A DNA stretch of 64,000 bases from a bacterium 1xD8-48 (GTDB lineage Bacteria > Bacillota > Clostridia > Lachnospirales > Lachnospiraceae), in contig QZDS01000021.1 in NCBI GenBank assembly GCA_009917455.1, positions 28,801-92,800 of the forward strand, read 5' to 3'. Positions 8,643-17,379 of the stretch are shown one piece after another. Both the position numbers and the translations under genes were made by a program. Numbering within the stretch: the first letter of the stretch is position 1; each line of letters opens with the position of its first letter. The notes under the pieces are model-generated. The model was given only the letters and a program-made list of their open reading frames with translations. It made no database searches and was not told the DNA's origin.

Positions 8643-10484
8643 TTACGAGGAATAGAAAGCCTCAGGCGACCTGTCGTCCCTCCTGACAAACAGTTTTTCA
8701 AATTCTTCCCTGCCAATTTTTTCCTTCTCAAGAAGAAGGTCTGCACAGCCATGAAGCACGTCGGAATTTTCCAGGATAATTGCCTTTGCCTTTGCATAAC
8801 ACTCGTCGATGATTCTTCTCACTTCCCTGTCAATCTCCCCGGCAATCAGCTCGCTGTGGCTCTTGGCATGGGCAAGATCCCTTCCGATGAATACCTCGTC
8901 GTCGTCGCTGCCGTAATTGATGACGCCGATGTTTTCGGACATTCCATACCTGGTCACCATATCCCTTGCCGCCTTGGTGGCCTTCTTGATATCGCTGGAG
9001 GCTCCTGTGGTGATATCCCCGAAAATAATCTCCTCCGCAATCCGCCCGCCCAGAGATACCATAATATCCTGCAGCATGGTTCCTTTAGTGATAAACATTT
9101 CATCATTTTCGGGAAGGGGCATGGTATAGCCTGCCGCGCCAAGCCCTGTGGGGATGATGGATACCGTGTAGACCGGTCCCACATCAGGAAGGACATGGAA
9201 TAAAATCGCATGGCCGGCCTCATGGTAAGCGGTGATTTTCTTTTCCTTATCTGTAATAATCCGGCTCTTTTTCTCAGAACCGATTCCCACCTTGATAAAC
9301 GCCTTTTTGATATCCTCCTGAACGACATAGGCCCGGTTTTCCTTGGCCGCCACAATGGAAGCCTCGTTTAAGAGATTCTCCAAATCCGCCCCGGTAAAAC
9401 CCGCCGTGGTCTGGGCAATCTGCTTTAAGTCCACATCCTCGGCTAAGGGCTTGTTTTTCGCGTGTACCTTGAGAATGTCCTCTCTGCCGCCCACATCGGG
9501 ACGGTTCACGCTGATTTTCCTGTCAAAGCGTCCGGGACGTAAGATAGCGGGGTCTAAAATGTCCACTCTGTTGGTGGCCGCCATCACAATGATACCTTCA
9601 TTTACGCCGAAGCCGTCCATCTCCACAAGGAGCTGGTTCAGGGTCTGCTCCCTCTCGTCATGGCCGCCGCCCATACCGGTGCCCCGGCGTCTTGCCACAG
9701 CGTCAATCTCGTCTATAAACACAATACAGGGCGCGTGCCTCTTTGCCTCCTCAAACAAATCCCTGACACGGGAGGCGCCCACACCCACGAACATTTCCAC
9801 GAAATCAGAGCCGGAGATACTGAAAAACGGCACCCCCGCCTCTCCGGCAATGGCCTTGGCCAGCAACGTTTTTCCGGTGCCCGGCGCGCCCTCCAAAAGA
9901 ACGCCCTTGGGGATTCTTGCGCCCACCTTCGTAAACTTGGCAGGGTCCCGGAGAAACTCCACGATTTCCTCCAATTCTTCCTTTTCCTCCTTAAGACCCG
10001 CCACGTCTTTTAAGGTAATCTTGCCATCGCCCACGGACAGCTTTGCCCGGCTCTTGCCGAAGTTCATCATCTTATTACTGCCGCCTGCATTCTGGCTGTT
10101 CATCATCACAAAGAAGAATACCATAACGACGATGGCCAGAAGCACCGGAAACACGCTTGTGAGGAACCAGCTTTCCTCCTCCACTTTCTCAACTTCCGGA
10201 TTTATCCCGTGGGAAATCAGGATCTGTTCGATTTCTGTTACGTCCGTAACATACAATGTCCTGCTTGCACCGCTGTTCAAAATGAAATCCACCTCGCCGG
10301 TAGGCGTTTCCCGGCTGGGGGTGATATTTGCATATGCAATATTGTCATTCTCCAAATCATGCATCAGTTCCCCTCTGGTATAATCCGCCTGGCCGTTGTC
10401 CAGAAAATTGGGGATAATCAGCAGCGCCATCAAAAGCAGCACCAGTATAAAATATGCATTAAATCCTTTACTTCTGTTATTCAA
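8643..10484 (-). CDS. ftsH: ATP-dependent zinc metalloprotease FtsH
   Basis: A 613-residue membrane AAA+ protease that degrades membrane and regulatory proteins. Two transmembrane segments (about 10-27 and 107-127) flank the extracytoplasmic domain. Walker A GAPGTGKT is near 199-206, Walker B IVFIDEID near 254-261, the second region of homology ends in RPGRFDR, and the zinc site HEAGH is at 421-425. The start is a TTG at 10484 behind GAGGT. It is the last gene of tilS-hpt-ftsH, an order conserved with Bacillus subtilis, and sits 15 bases after hpt. Confidence 0.97.
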   Translation of the reverse strand: MNNRSKGFNAYFILVLLLMALLIIPNFLDNGQADYTRGELMHDLENDNIAYANITPSRETPTGEVDFILNSGASRTLYVTDVTEIEQILISHGINPEVEKVEEESWFLTSVFPVLLAIVVMVFFFVMMNSQNAGGSNKMMNFGKSRAKLSVGDGKITLKDVAGLKEEKEELEEIVEFLRDPAKFTKVGARIPKGVLLEGAPGTGKTLLAKAIAGEAGVPFFSISGSDFVEMFVGVGASRVRDLFEEAKRHAPCIVFIDEIDAVARRRGTGMGGGHDEREQTLNQLLVEMDGFGVNEGIIVMAATNRVDILDPAILRPGRFDRKISVNRPDVGGREDILKVHAKNKPLAEDVDLKQIAQTTAGFTGADLENLLNEASIVAAKENRAYVVQEDIKKAFIKVGIGSEKKSRIITDKEKKITAYHEAGHAILFHVLPDVGPVYTVSIIPTGLGAAGYTMPLPENDEMFITKGTMLQDIMVSLGGRIAEEIIFGDITTGASSDIKKATKAARDMVTRYGMSENIGVINYGSDDDEVFIGRDLAHAKSHSELIAGEIDREVRRIIDECYAKAKAIILENSDVLHGCADLLLEKEKIGREEFEKLFVRRDDRSPEAFYSS

Positions 10485-10499
10485 TCCATTTACCTCTAC

Positions 10500-11021
10500 T
10501 TAAAATTCTACTGTTCCAATATAAGGAAGATTTCTGTATTTCTGGTCATAGTCAAGACCATAGCCCACAATAAATTTGTCCGGAATCACAAACCCTGTGT
10601 AATCCACCGGGACCTCCACCTCTCTTCTGTCCGGCTTGTCAAGAAGAGTACAGAGCTTAAGACTTGCCGGCTCCCGCCCTTTAAGCATTTCAAGCAGATA
10701 GCTTAAGGTATGTCCGGTATCCACAATATCCTCCACAACAATTACATCCTTGCCCGCTAAAGGCGCATCCAAATCCTTTACAATCTTCACCACGCCGCTG
10801 GATTTTGTTTCGCTTCCATAGCTTGATACGGACATAAAATCCAGATACACCGGAACCGTGATTCTTTTTGCAAGCTCGCACATAAAGAAGCTCCCGCCCT
10901 TAAGCACGCAAATCAGATGAACCTCTCTGCCGGCGTAATCCCTGCTTATCTGTTCGCCCATCTGTCTGATTCTGGCGTCCACTTCCTCCTCTGAAAACAG
11001 CACATTAATCTTTTCAGCCAT
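10500..11021 (-). CDS. hpt: Hypoxanthine phosphoribosyltransferase
   Basis: A 173-residue purine salvage enzyme that makes IMP or GMP from hypoxanthine or guanine and PRPP. The PRPP-binding loop VVEDIVDTGHT and the family features LKGGSFF and DKFIVGYGLDY are present. The ATG at 11021 is chosen because AAGGAG lies at the right distance and the family N-terminus starts there. It lies between tilS and ftsH, as in Bacillus subtilis. Confidence 0.95.
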   Translation of the reverse strand: MAEKINVLFSEEEVDARIRQMGEQISRDYAGREVHLICVLKGGSFFMCELAKRITVPVYLDFMSVSSYGSETKSSGVVKIVKDLDAPLAGKDVIVVEDIVDTGHTLSYLLEMLKGREPASLKLCTLLDKPDRREVEVPVDYTGFVIPDKFIVGYGLDYDQKYRNLPYIGTVEF

Positions 11022-11110
11022 CCTGATGACTCCTTTCCTTCTGCGGGGCGCTTCCATCCACAGGCAGCCCTGGCTGCCGCATGAAGCCCCTCCGCCTTTC
11101 ACTATAGTTC

Positions 11111-12631
11111 TTATATATTTTTATCTGTAACCGACACCTGTAAAATTCTTTCTGTACCTTCTGAAATCTTATAATATTCGCTTATCCGCCGTCCCGGCAC
11201 CCACAGAATATGGGAACCTTCCGCAAGCACAAAGCAGGCGTCCCGCTCCTTCGCCGGAATCTTCTCGTTGACGAAGTAATCCTGCAGCGACTTACGATTC
11301 ATTTTACTGTTAATCGTCAGATAATCGCCTTTCCGTCTGTGCCTGAACACCACAGACGAAGTTATTTTATCATAATCAAACCATTTCGTATATGTTTTTT
11401 CTGGAATATTTTGAGATTCCGGGGCAAATTCCCCCGTCCCTGGCCCAAATGCCTCCTTCCGCTCAAATACCGTACATTCCACCGGCCCGAATCCCGGTAT
11501 CTCCACTTTGACCGAAGCGGCGTCACGCAATCTCCCGCCTGCCGTCACCGCAGCAGAAGTTTCGTCTGACGGCGTACTTCCGGCAGGAACCGCCACTTCG
11601 TATTCCCCGGCCTCCTCCCCGTGCGCAGGCATCCCGGTCTCCGTCTCCCTGCCGTGTTCCCTCTTTTGTATCATTCCCCAATCATATTCTTTATAGACCA
11701 AAAGTCCGTAAGGAAGATGCGCCTGCCTGTTTCCGTTCCCCGCAAAAATCTTTTCCGCGCTGTCTATATGGGTCGATGTAATATCCTTCCGGCTGCCTGC
11801 CGCCTGCGCCACACATTCAAGAAGAATCCGCCCCCGAAGATATTCATCCTCCTTAAGGAACGCCGGGAGATTTACCCTGACGCCTTTTCCGTTACCAGCC
11901 GGCGCCGTACATCTTGCCATGGCTGCTTTCGTCTGTCTTGTGATATACGCCTCCGCCTCCATCATCTGCCCTGCGGCCTGGCTTATATGGGCAGCCGCCC
12001 CCCGGCAGATCTCCCGCTCTGCATAAGGAAGAATGTGGCGCCTGATTTTGTTTCTGGTATAAACATCCTTCTCGTTGGTGCTGTCCGTGCAAAAGGAAAT
12101 GTCCCTTTCCCTCAGCCAGTTCTCTATCTCCTCCCTTTTAAGGCACAGCAGCGGACGAATCACTCTTCCGTTCACTGGACGAATCCCGCAAAGCCCCGAA
12201 AGCCCCGTGCCCCGGAAAAGATGGAACAGCACCGTCTCCGCCCTGTCGTTGCTGTTGTGGGCGACCGCAATCCTGCCCGCATCTCCGCCAAGAACCTTTT
12301 CAAAGGACTGATAGCGGATATATCTTCCCTCCTCCTCCTCGGAACGGCCATGAGCCTTTGCCTGCGCCCTCACGTTCGTCTCCACCAGAAAAAAGGGAAT
12401 CCCCAGCCTTTCACAGAGCGCCCTAACATAAGCCGCATCCTCCGAAGCGTCCTGACGGATGCCGTGGTTTATGTGAACCACTTTTACCGAAAAAGGAATC
12501 TTCTTCTGCAATTCCAGCAACACAAAAAGGAGGCAAACAGAATCTGCGCCCCCTGAAACTCCCGCCGCTATGGTATCGCCCGGCTCAATCATGCGGTACT
12601 TTTCGACATATTTCAGTACTTTATTTATCAT
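11111..12631 (-). CDS. tilS: tRNA(Ile)-lysidine synthetase TilS
   Basis: A 506-residue protein that modifies C34 of the CAU-anticodon tRNA-Ile to lysidine. The PP-loop SGGADS is at residues 26-31, in the usual place when the ATG at 12631 is used. Further signatures are HINHG and AVAHNSNDRAET. The C-terminal TilS domain follows a low-complexity insertion of ~80 residues rich in Gly, Glu and Ala. No Shine-Dalgarno is visible before this ATG, and a consensus promoter ends nine bases upstream, so the mRNA may be leaderless. An upstream in-frame start at 12703 would overlap spoIIE and the promoter and is less likely. Confidence 0.93.
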   Translation of the reverse strand: MINKVLKYVEKYRMIEPGDTIAAGVSGGADSVCLLFVLLELQKKIPFSVKVVHINHGIRQDASEDAAYVRALCERLGIPFFLVETNVRAQAKAHGRSEEEEGRYIRYQSFEKVLGGDAGRIAVAHNSNDRAETVLFHLFRGTGLSGLCGIRPVNGRVIRPLLCLKREEIENWLRERDISFCTDSTNEKDVYTRNKIRRHILPYAEREICRGAAAHISQAAGQMMEAEAYITRQTKAAMARCTAPAGNGKGVRVNLPAFLKEDEYLRGRILLECVAQAAGSRKDITSTHIDSAEKIFAGNGNRQAHLPYGLLVYKEYDWGMIQKREHGRETETGMPAHGEEAGEYEVAVPAGSTPSDETSAAVTAGGRLRDAASVKVEIPGFGPVECTVFERKEAFGPGTGEFAPESQNIPEKTYTKWFDYDKITSSVVFRHRRKGDYLTINSKMNRKSLQDYFVNEKIPAKERDACFVLAEGSHILWVPGRRISEYYKISEGTERILQVSVTDKNI

Positions 12632-12640
12632 AGTGTCTGC

Positions 12641-12669
12641 ATTATAGCTTAATTTGGGGAGAATGTCAA
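12641..12669 (-). promoter_or_regulatory. Perfect sigma-A promoter for tilS-hpt-ftsH
   Basis: On the minus strand TTGACA (12664-12669) and TATAAT (12641-12646) are both exact consensus and separated by exactly 17 bases. The promoter sits between the spoIIE stop and tilS and gives the housekeeping genes their own transcription, independent of sporulation. Initiation 6-9 bases after the -10 would fall on or next to the tilS ATG. Confidence 0.85.
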
Positions 12670-12681
12670 AAAAGACGCGCT

Positions 12682-13890
12682 CTATTCCTCCTCCTTCTTC
12701 CAAATCCCAATCACCAGCACCGTCATATCGTCCCGGATTCTGCCTCTGGACTGGTGAATGCAGAAATTCAATATCGCATTGGCCATCTCCCCGGGGTTCT
12801 CCAGATTGGCGCTTCCTATCAGCTCGGAGAGCATGTCCTCTCCGATACCCTGCGAAAGGGCGTCCAGAATCCCGTCGGAAATCATCACAATATAATCCCC
12901 GTCAATCAGGCTTCTCCCCACGATTTCCATTTCCGTCTTCTGAAAAATCCCTAAAGGAAGGTTCCCGGAAGAAATCCTGTCCACCAGATGCTGTCTTTTA
13001 ATATAAGTGGCCGCGCTTCCCACCTTTACAAACCGGCATTCCCCACTGTAAAGATCCATGCTGCACAAATCCAGAGTGGACATATTGGAGGTTTCCCCGC
13101 CCGCAAGCAGTGCGCTGTTTATCATCTGGATTGCAACATCCATCTGAAACCCTGCCTCCAGAAACTTCTGCATCAGCTCCACCACCATAGTGCTGTCGCT
13201 GCACGCCTTTTCCCCCGAACCCATCCCGTCGGAGAGGACGGCCGTGAGATTCCCTGTCTCCGTCTCAAAAATGGAATAATTGTCGCCGGAGATTTTTTCC
13301 GTCTCCTTTACCGCCTTTGCCACTCCCGTAAGAACGTGGAATTTCGCTTCCTCCACATAATAAAAGGTTGTCCACGACGCGCCGATAAAAAAGGAGTTGT
13401 CCGCGGCGCTCACAAGATGCATATTTAAAAGAACCGACAGCAAATCCCCGATTTCCTCCGCTGTGAGAGAATTTTTTTTCATATTTCTCATGGTCAGGGA
13501 AACCTCCATGCGGCCCCTTTCATTTTCAATTAAATACAGATTTTTCAGCTGGATATCCACTTCCCTAAGGGCGTGGGAAATCTGCTTAAAGCGCCTCTCT
13601 CCCATGGGAACGCATCTTCTTGCCTCCTCTGCGAGCTGGGTCATTATCTGAGCCATCTCCTTTAGATGCTCCACCATCAAATCTTTATTCTCATTCAGGC
13701 GCTTCTGCCATATATAATCTCTTCTATCCGCTTTTACCTCCTGCGGCATCCGTTCCCTGACATTTTCCGTGTCCCGGAAGCTTTCCGCCAGTTCCCTTAT
13801 GGAATCCGCATAGGTAAGCAGTTTTCTTCTTCCATATTCCGGCAGTATGCTGGTGAATTCTTCTCTTTCGCTGAATATCTGCTTTTTCAT
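12682..13890 (-). CDS. spoIIE: SpoIIE-like PP2C serine phosphatase without membrane domain
   Basis: SpoIIE dephosphorylates SpoIIAA to activate sigma-F in the forespore. This 402-residue protein has the PPM phosphatase core (LSDGMGSGEKA, VKVGSAATYI, MISDGILDAL, DDMTVLVI) preceded by ~190 mostly helical residues. Canonical SpoIIE is ~820 residues with about ten N-terminal transmembrane helices; none exist here, and only a terminator and promoter lie upstream. The gene occupies the syntenic spoIIE position between divIC and tilS. The ATG at 13890 follows GGAGGA. It may be a soluble, lineage-specific SpoIIE or a shortened one; another SpoIIE elsewhere cannot be excluded. Confidence 0.85.
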   Translation of the reverse strand: MKKQIFSEREEFTSILPEYGRRKLLTYADSIRELAESFRDTENVRERMPQEVKADRRDYIWQKRLNENKDLMVEHLKEMAQIMTQLAEEARRCVPMGERRFKQISHALREVDIQLKNLYLIENERGRMEVSLTMRNMKKNSLTAEEIGDLLSVLLNMHLVSAADNSFFIGASWTTFYYVEEAKFHVLTGVAKAVKETEKISGDNYSIFETETGNLTAVLSDGMGSGEKACSDSTMVVELMQKFLEAGFQMDVAIQMINSALLAGGETSNMSTLDLCSMDLYSGECRFVKVGSAATYIKRQHLVDRISSGNLPLGIFQKTEMEIVGRSLIDGDYIVMISDGILDALSQGIGEDMLSELIGSANLENPGEMANAILNFCIHQSRGRIRDDMTVLVIGIWKKEEE

Positions 13891-13915
13891 ATGCCCGTTC
13901 CTCCTGCAAGGCTTA

Positions 13916-13948
13916 ATTATATACAATTCCCGCAGAATAGTTTGTCAA
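13916..13948 (-). promoter_or_regulatory. spoIIE promoter with 21-bp spacer, Spo0A-type architecture
   Basis: On the minus strand TTGACA (13943-13948) is followed after 21 bases by TATAAT (13916-13921). A 21-22 bp spacer is the hallmark of the sigma-A, Spo0A-activated spoIIE and spoIIG promoters of Bacillus subtilis. The sequence around the -35 resembles a 0A box with one mismatch (TTTGACA against TTCGACA). Confidence 0.65.
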
Positions 13949-13980
13949 AAAAACGCATGTAAAAAAGGAAATTTTCTGAC

Positions 13981-14007
13981 AAAAAAAACGGGCAGCGCCC
14001 GCTTTTT
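13981..14007 (-). terminator. Terminator downstream of divIC
   Basis: On the minus strand, CGGGC/GCCCG with a three-base loop and flanking A:T pairs is followed by a run of eight T residues, just after the divIC stop. It separates the hup-divIC transcripts from spoIIE. Confidence 0.75.
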
Positions 14008-14014
14008 AAAATTT

Positions 14015-14320
14015 TTAATTCTCATCCTTAAAAAGTATCTCGCCCTCGTATACAAGCCCCAGCCTGTCCCGCGCAACCTCTTCCTTGTATTTCATGGTTT
14101 GCGTATACTTCTCGTACTCCTCTATCTCCTTCGTGCGCTCCTCCTCCTCCAGAATCTGAGCCTCAAGCTCCTGTTCCTTCAGCCGGTACGCATCCCTTTT
14201 GGCTGTAAGCCCCACACTGTCAACCGCTACCACTATCAGCAGCATAATTACAACCGCGCAGGCCAGAAACATGCCGAAACGATTCTGCCTTCTTCTTCTG
14301 TATGCTGCTCTTCTTGCCAT
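14015..14320 (-). CDS. divIC: Septum formation initiator protein, DivIC/FtsL family
   Basis: A bitopic division protein of ~101 residues. A basic cytoplasmic N-terminus (MARRAAYRRRRQNR) precedes one transmembrane helix (about 16-34) and a charged coiled coil (KEQELEAQILEEEER), ending with the YKEEVARDRLGLVYEGE segment of DivIC. It would act with FtsL and DivIB in the divisome. The ATG at 14320 is preferred because GAGGGA lies upstream; a TTG ten codons earlier at 14350 is the alternative. It follows yabQ, as in many Clostridia and Bacillus. Confidence 0.9.
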   Translation of the reverse strand: MARRAAYRRRRQNRFGMFLACAVVIMLLIVVAVDSVGLTAKRDAYRLKEQELEAQILEEEERTKEIEEYEKYTQTMKYKEEVARDRLGLVYEGEILFKDEN

Positions 14321-14368
14321 AATTTCCCTCGCTTCTGCATTGCCTTCCAAAGAAGCAATTGTACACCG

Positions 14369-14857
14369 TTAATGCTTACATAATGTAATTTTAAGTAATT
14401 TTAATTTGCCCGTCAACTTCTTTTTTACACATTTCCCGGCTTTCTTTCCTTTTCTCCCGGAAAAAGCAAAAAAACGCCCCATCTTTCTGCCCAGAAACCG
14501 GACAGGTCCCAGCAAAATCCGCAGGAAACAAAAAATCACATGGCAGACCCGCTCTATTATCATGGAAATTCCCTTTACCACAAAAGAGCTGATACTTGCT
14601 TTATAGGCAATCATTCCCAGCGTCGCCCCGAGTACTGCAAACCATCTGAGAATCCCGTTATTTTCCTCGTAGAGCATATAAAATACGCCGATGGCGCAGG
14701 CAATCCAGAAAATCATGTCTTCCAGGGAAATAAGGAGCATATTGTGTTTTATCAGTCTGCGCAGTATCAGAAACCCGTCGTATACAAAAGTGATTACCAC
14801 ACCCAGCACAAAAGAATGGCCAAGGAACGTTACTTCATCGACTATGTTCTGTCCCAT
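14369..14857 (-). CDS. yabQ: Spore cortex biosynthesis protein YabQ
   Basis: A ~162-residue membrane protein with four hydrophobic helices in the first ~110 residues and a strongly basic C-terminal tail (GRKGKKAGKCVKKK). Size, topology and position between yabP and divIC match YabQ, needed for cortex formation in Bacillus. The ATG at 14857 is used; an in-frame GTG two codons earlier directly abuts the yabP stop, so the genes are probably translationally coupled. Confidence 0.88.
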   Translation of the reverse strand: MGQNIVDEVTFLGHSFVLGVVITFVYDGFLILRRLIKHNMLLISLEDMIFWIACAIGVFYMLYEENNGILRWFAVLGATLGMIAYKASISSFVVKGISMIIERVCHVIFCFLRILLGPVRFLGRKMGRFFAFSGRKGKKAGKCVKKKLTGKLKLLKITLCKH

Positions 14858-14863
14858 ACGCAC

Positions 14864-15154
14864 CTACTTAAACAATCTGGCAAGCAAAGACTCCCCCTTG
14901 CCTCCCATATTTGACTGCTCCGAATAAGTAAAGCTGTCCACGCGCCCGTCAACATCAACTTCCCCTTTATCCAGCATCAGCCTGTTGACATGCAGCTCGT
15001 TCCCCTTAATCATGAGCATTCCCTGCTCTGTTTCCAATATGATTTCGTTCTCGTCAAAAGACAGAACGTCATTAACGCCCGTTAAATTACACGACCTCCT
15101 GCTATTCAGTATCAGCTTGTGGGTCCGCTTGCTTACGCCTGTCAGTTCTTCCAT
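14864..15154 (-). CDS. yabP: Sporulation protein YabP
   Basis: A 96-residue YabP/YqfC-family protein with the NSRRSCNLTGVNDVLSFDE and MLMIKGNELHVNRL segments typical of the family. In Bacillus it is made in the mother cell and acts in spore coat or cortex assembly. It directly precedes yabQ with no gap and follows the S4-domain gene by ~80 bases. Confidence 0.92.
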   Translation of the reverse strand: MEELTGVSKRTHKLILNSRRSCNLTGVNDVLSFDENEIILETEQGMLMIKGNELHVNRLMLDKGEVDVDGRVDSFTYSEQSNMGGKGESLLARLFK

Positions 15155-15235
15155 AACAAATCTCCTGATACAATCTTCCTTAAAAAATTATATTAGGATA
15201 GCCCTGTTTTTAGAAGCAGTATTTTCTTATTTCCC

Positions 15236-15475
15236 TCAAAGGTACTTAAACAGCTCCTTCGCCTCTTCCTTCCTGACCGTTTCCTGCACGCTTAACACTT
15301 CCACCCTGACCTCCTTATTTCCGAAAGCAATAGTTATGATATCGCCCTCCTTCACGTTTGCGGAAGCCTTGGCCGGCTTGTCATTGATAAGCACCCTTCC
15401 CGCATCACAGGCCTCGTTGGCCACCGTCCTTCTTTTAATCAGCCGGGAAACCTTTAAATATTTGTCCAGTCTCAT
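15236..15475 (-). CDS. rqcP: S4-domain RNA-binding protein RqcP (YabO/HslR-like)
   Basis: A 79-residue protein that is almost entirely an S4 fold: MRLDKYLKVSRLIKRRTVAN, then AGRVLINDKPAKASANVKEGD. RqcP works with RqcH in ribosome-associated quality control, adding alanine tails to stalled peptides. Its position just before yabP matches yabO in Bacillus subtilis. Confidence 0.9.
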   Translation of the reverse strand: MRLDKYLKVSRLIKRRTVANEACDAGRVLINDKPAKASANVKEGDIITIAFGNKEVRVEVLSVQETVRKEEAKELFKYL

Positions 15476-15503
15476 AGTAGTTTTCTTTATAAACCTCCAT
15501 AGT

Positions 15504-15535
15504 AAAAAAGAACCCGTATACTGACAGGTTCTTTT
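15504..15535 (-). terminator. Terminator downstream of hup
   Basis: AAAAGAACC pairs with GGTTCTTTT across a 12-base loop. On the minus strand it is followed by a T6 run. It lies 40-70 bases after the hup stop and probably limits read-through of this highly expressed gene into rqcP. Confidence 0.7.
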
Positions 15536-15574
15536 CGTTCATAAATGTGTTTCGTCTGATAAGCATATCAGCAG

Positions 15575-15850
15575 TTATGCGTTTACCATATCCTTTAAAG
15601 CTTTGCCGGCTTTGAACTTGGGAGCCCTGGAAGCCGCAATCTGCATTACCTCATTTGTCTGAGGGTTTCTTCCTTCTCTTGCCGCTCTCTCGGATACCTC
15701 AAAAGTTCCGAAGCCAACCAGCTGAACCTTTCCGCCCTTCTTTAATTCTTCTGATACAACATTTGTAAAAGCTTTTAATGCCGCTTCCGCATCCTTTCTG
15801 GATAATCCAGATTCCTCTGCCATAGCTGCAACTAATTCTGTTTTGTTCAT
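15575..15850 (-). CDS. hup: DNA-binding protein HU
   Basis: A 91-residue nucleoid protein of standard HU length with the family signature GFGTFEVSERAAREGRNPQT and the beta-arm region. It binds and bends DNA as a dimer. A strong ribosome binding site (AGGAGGAG) precedes the ATG. Its position upstream of rqcP-yabP-yabQ is common in Lachnospiraceae. Confidence 0.96.
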   Translation of the reverse strand: MNKTELVAAMAEESGLSRKDAEAALKAFTNVVSEELKKGGKVQLVGFGTFEVSERAAREGRNPQTNEVMQIAASRAPKFKAGKALKDMVNA

Positions 15851-15916
15851 GTTGAACTCCTCCTCTTTCTATATGAGTTTTCGTAGATGTCTCTTATTTG
15901 AAACGCCCGTAGTATA

Positions 15917-15945
15917 TATATATCCTCTTTAAATCTGTTTGTCAA
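15917..15945 (-). promoter_or_regulatory. hup promoter
   Basis: On the minus strand TTGACA (15940-15945) and TATATA (15917-15922) are separated by 17 bases, ~70 bases before the hup start codon. Confidence 0.7.
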
Positions 15946-16025
15946 GGCAAATTTTGGATTCCTCCATATTTCCGCTCTTTTTCACTTTTTATTTTCGTCA
16001 AAAAGCAAACAAAATCAACGAAATT

Positions 16026-17336
16026 TTATTTTTTCTTAAGCTCGATTTTCAGCACGGTGTCCGTCTTGTCCGGCAGGGGATAGGTATACGCCGCCACCTC
16101 TCCAAGGGTGACAAAAGCCGTCTCCGTAAACATGGCAGTGTTCCAGGCCTCGCCCCGCTTCATTTCGCTGCCGTCCGCCAGGTAAAAAATCCTCTCCGGC
16201 TCGTCCGGCCCGATTCCGTAAAGAGGCAGCGCCCCCAAAGGCGCCTCGTACACGTGGGCATACACCGTATTGCCCTTCTGGGTGTATCTTCCCCATTCCG
16301 GCTTGGGAATATCGCTGATGCCGCAGCCATAAATGCTTTCACTGTTCTTTTCCATCCATACGCCGATTTCCTCCAGGATTTTAACACTCTCTTCCGGTAT
16401 CCTTCCCCTCGCGTCAGGCCCCACATTTAATAGCATATTGCCGCCCTTGCTCACGCATTCCACCAGCTTCCGAATCAGCATCCCGGCAGGCTTATATTCA
16501 TAGTCAAAATTACAGTAGCCCCAGTGGTTATTCATGGTCGCGCACAGCTCCCAGGGAATCATCTCTCCCTTCTCGTTGCGCACGCCGCAGGGCGGTATAA
16601 TCTGCTCCGGGCTGGCAAAATCCCCGCTGTAAATCAGCGGATTTTCCGTTGCAATACTGCCGTGCTTCCCACCGCCGCCTTCCAGTCTGTTGTCGATAAT
16701 CACATCCGGCTGATACTTCCGCACCATCTTAATCAGCTCTGTCGCCTTCCACTTTTCTCCGCACATATCGTCATAGGAAAAGTCAAACCAGAGAATGTCC
16801 AGCTTTCCGTAGCCTGTCACCAGCTCCTTTACCTGACCGTGCATATATTCCAGATACCTGTCGAAGTTGATTTTTTCATCCCTGTACGCTTCACAGTTCC
16901 GCATAGGGTGCTGCCTGTCTCCGTATTTGGGAAAATCCGGGTGATGCCAGTCTATAATCGAAAAATAAAGTCCTGTTTTAATTTCTTCTTCCCGGAACGC
17001 ATCCAGAAATTCCCTCACCAAATCCCGGCCGGCCTTCGTATTGGTGGCCTTGTAGTCTGTCAGCGCAGAGTCGAACAGGCAAAAGCCGTCGTGATGCTTT
17101 GCTGTTAAGACCGCATATTTCATGCCCGCCTTCTTTGCCAGCTTTGCCCACTGTCTCGGGTTAAAATCCACCGGGTCAAACATATAAAAATACTTTTCAT
17201 ACTCACTGGCCGGCATCTCCTTCTCTGACATCATCCATTCCCCGCAGGCCGGAATTGCGTACAGCCCCCAGTGGATAAACATGCCGAATCTGGCGTCCAT
17301 AAACCATTTTGTCCGTTTTTTGATTTCCTGATTCAT
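16026..17336 (-). CDS. GH29 alpha-L-fucosidase
   Basis: A 436-residue enzyme. The GH29 N-terminus (RFGMFIHWGLYAIPACGEWM), AKHHDGFCLFDS and the nucleophile region LDILWFDFSYDD are all recognisable, with Asp of WFDF the likely nucleophile. GH29 enzymes release L-fucose from host glycans or plant xyloglucan by a retaining mechanism. There is no signal peptide, so it probably acts on imported oligosaccharides. It is followed by a short beta-sandwich-like C-terminus. The MATE gene lies 43 bases upstream on the same strand. Confidence 0.9.
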   Translation of the reverse strand: MNQEIKKRTKWFMDARFGMFIHWGLYAIPACGEWMMSEKEMPASEYEKYFYMFDPVDFNPRQWAKLAKKAGMKYAVLTAKHHDGFCLFDSALTDYKATNTKAGRDLVREFLDAFREEEIKTGLYFSIIDWHHPDFPKYGDRQHPMRNCEAYRDEKINFDRYLEYMHGQVKELVTGYGKLDILWFDFSYDDMCGEKWKATELIKMVRKYQPDVIIDNRLEGGGGKHGSIATENPLIYSGDFASPEQIIPPCGVRNEKGEMIPWELCATMNNHWGYCNFDYEYKPAGMLIRKLVECVSKGGNMLLNVGPDARGRIPEESVKILEEIGVWMEKNSESIYGCGISDIPKPEWGRYTQKGNTVYAHVYEAPLGALPLYGIGPDEPERIFYLADGSEMKRGEAWNTAMFTETAFVTLGEVAAYTYPLPDKTDTVLKIELKKK

Positions 17337-17379
17337 TTTGACCTTTCCTTTTTCTTTTTTTAATCGTCAGGCGGCGCAT

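Noticed and set aside
8442..9203. 253-codon plus-strand frame
   Set aside because: Mostly antisense to ftsH and without a family-like motif.
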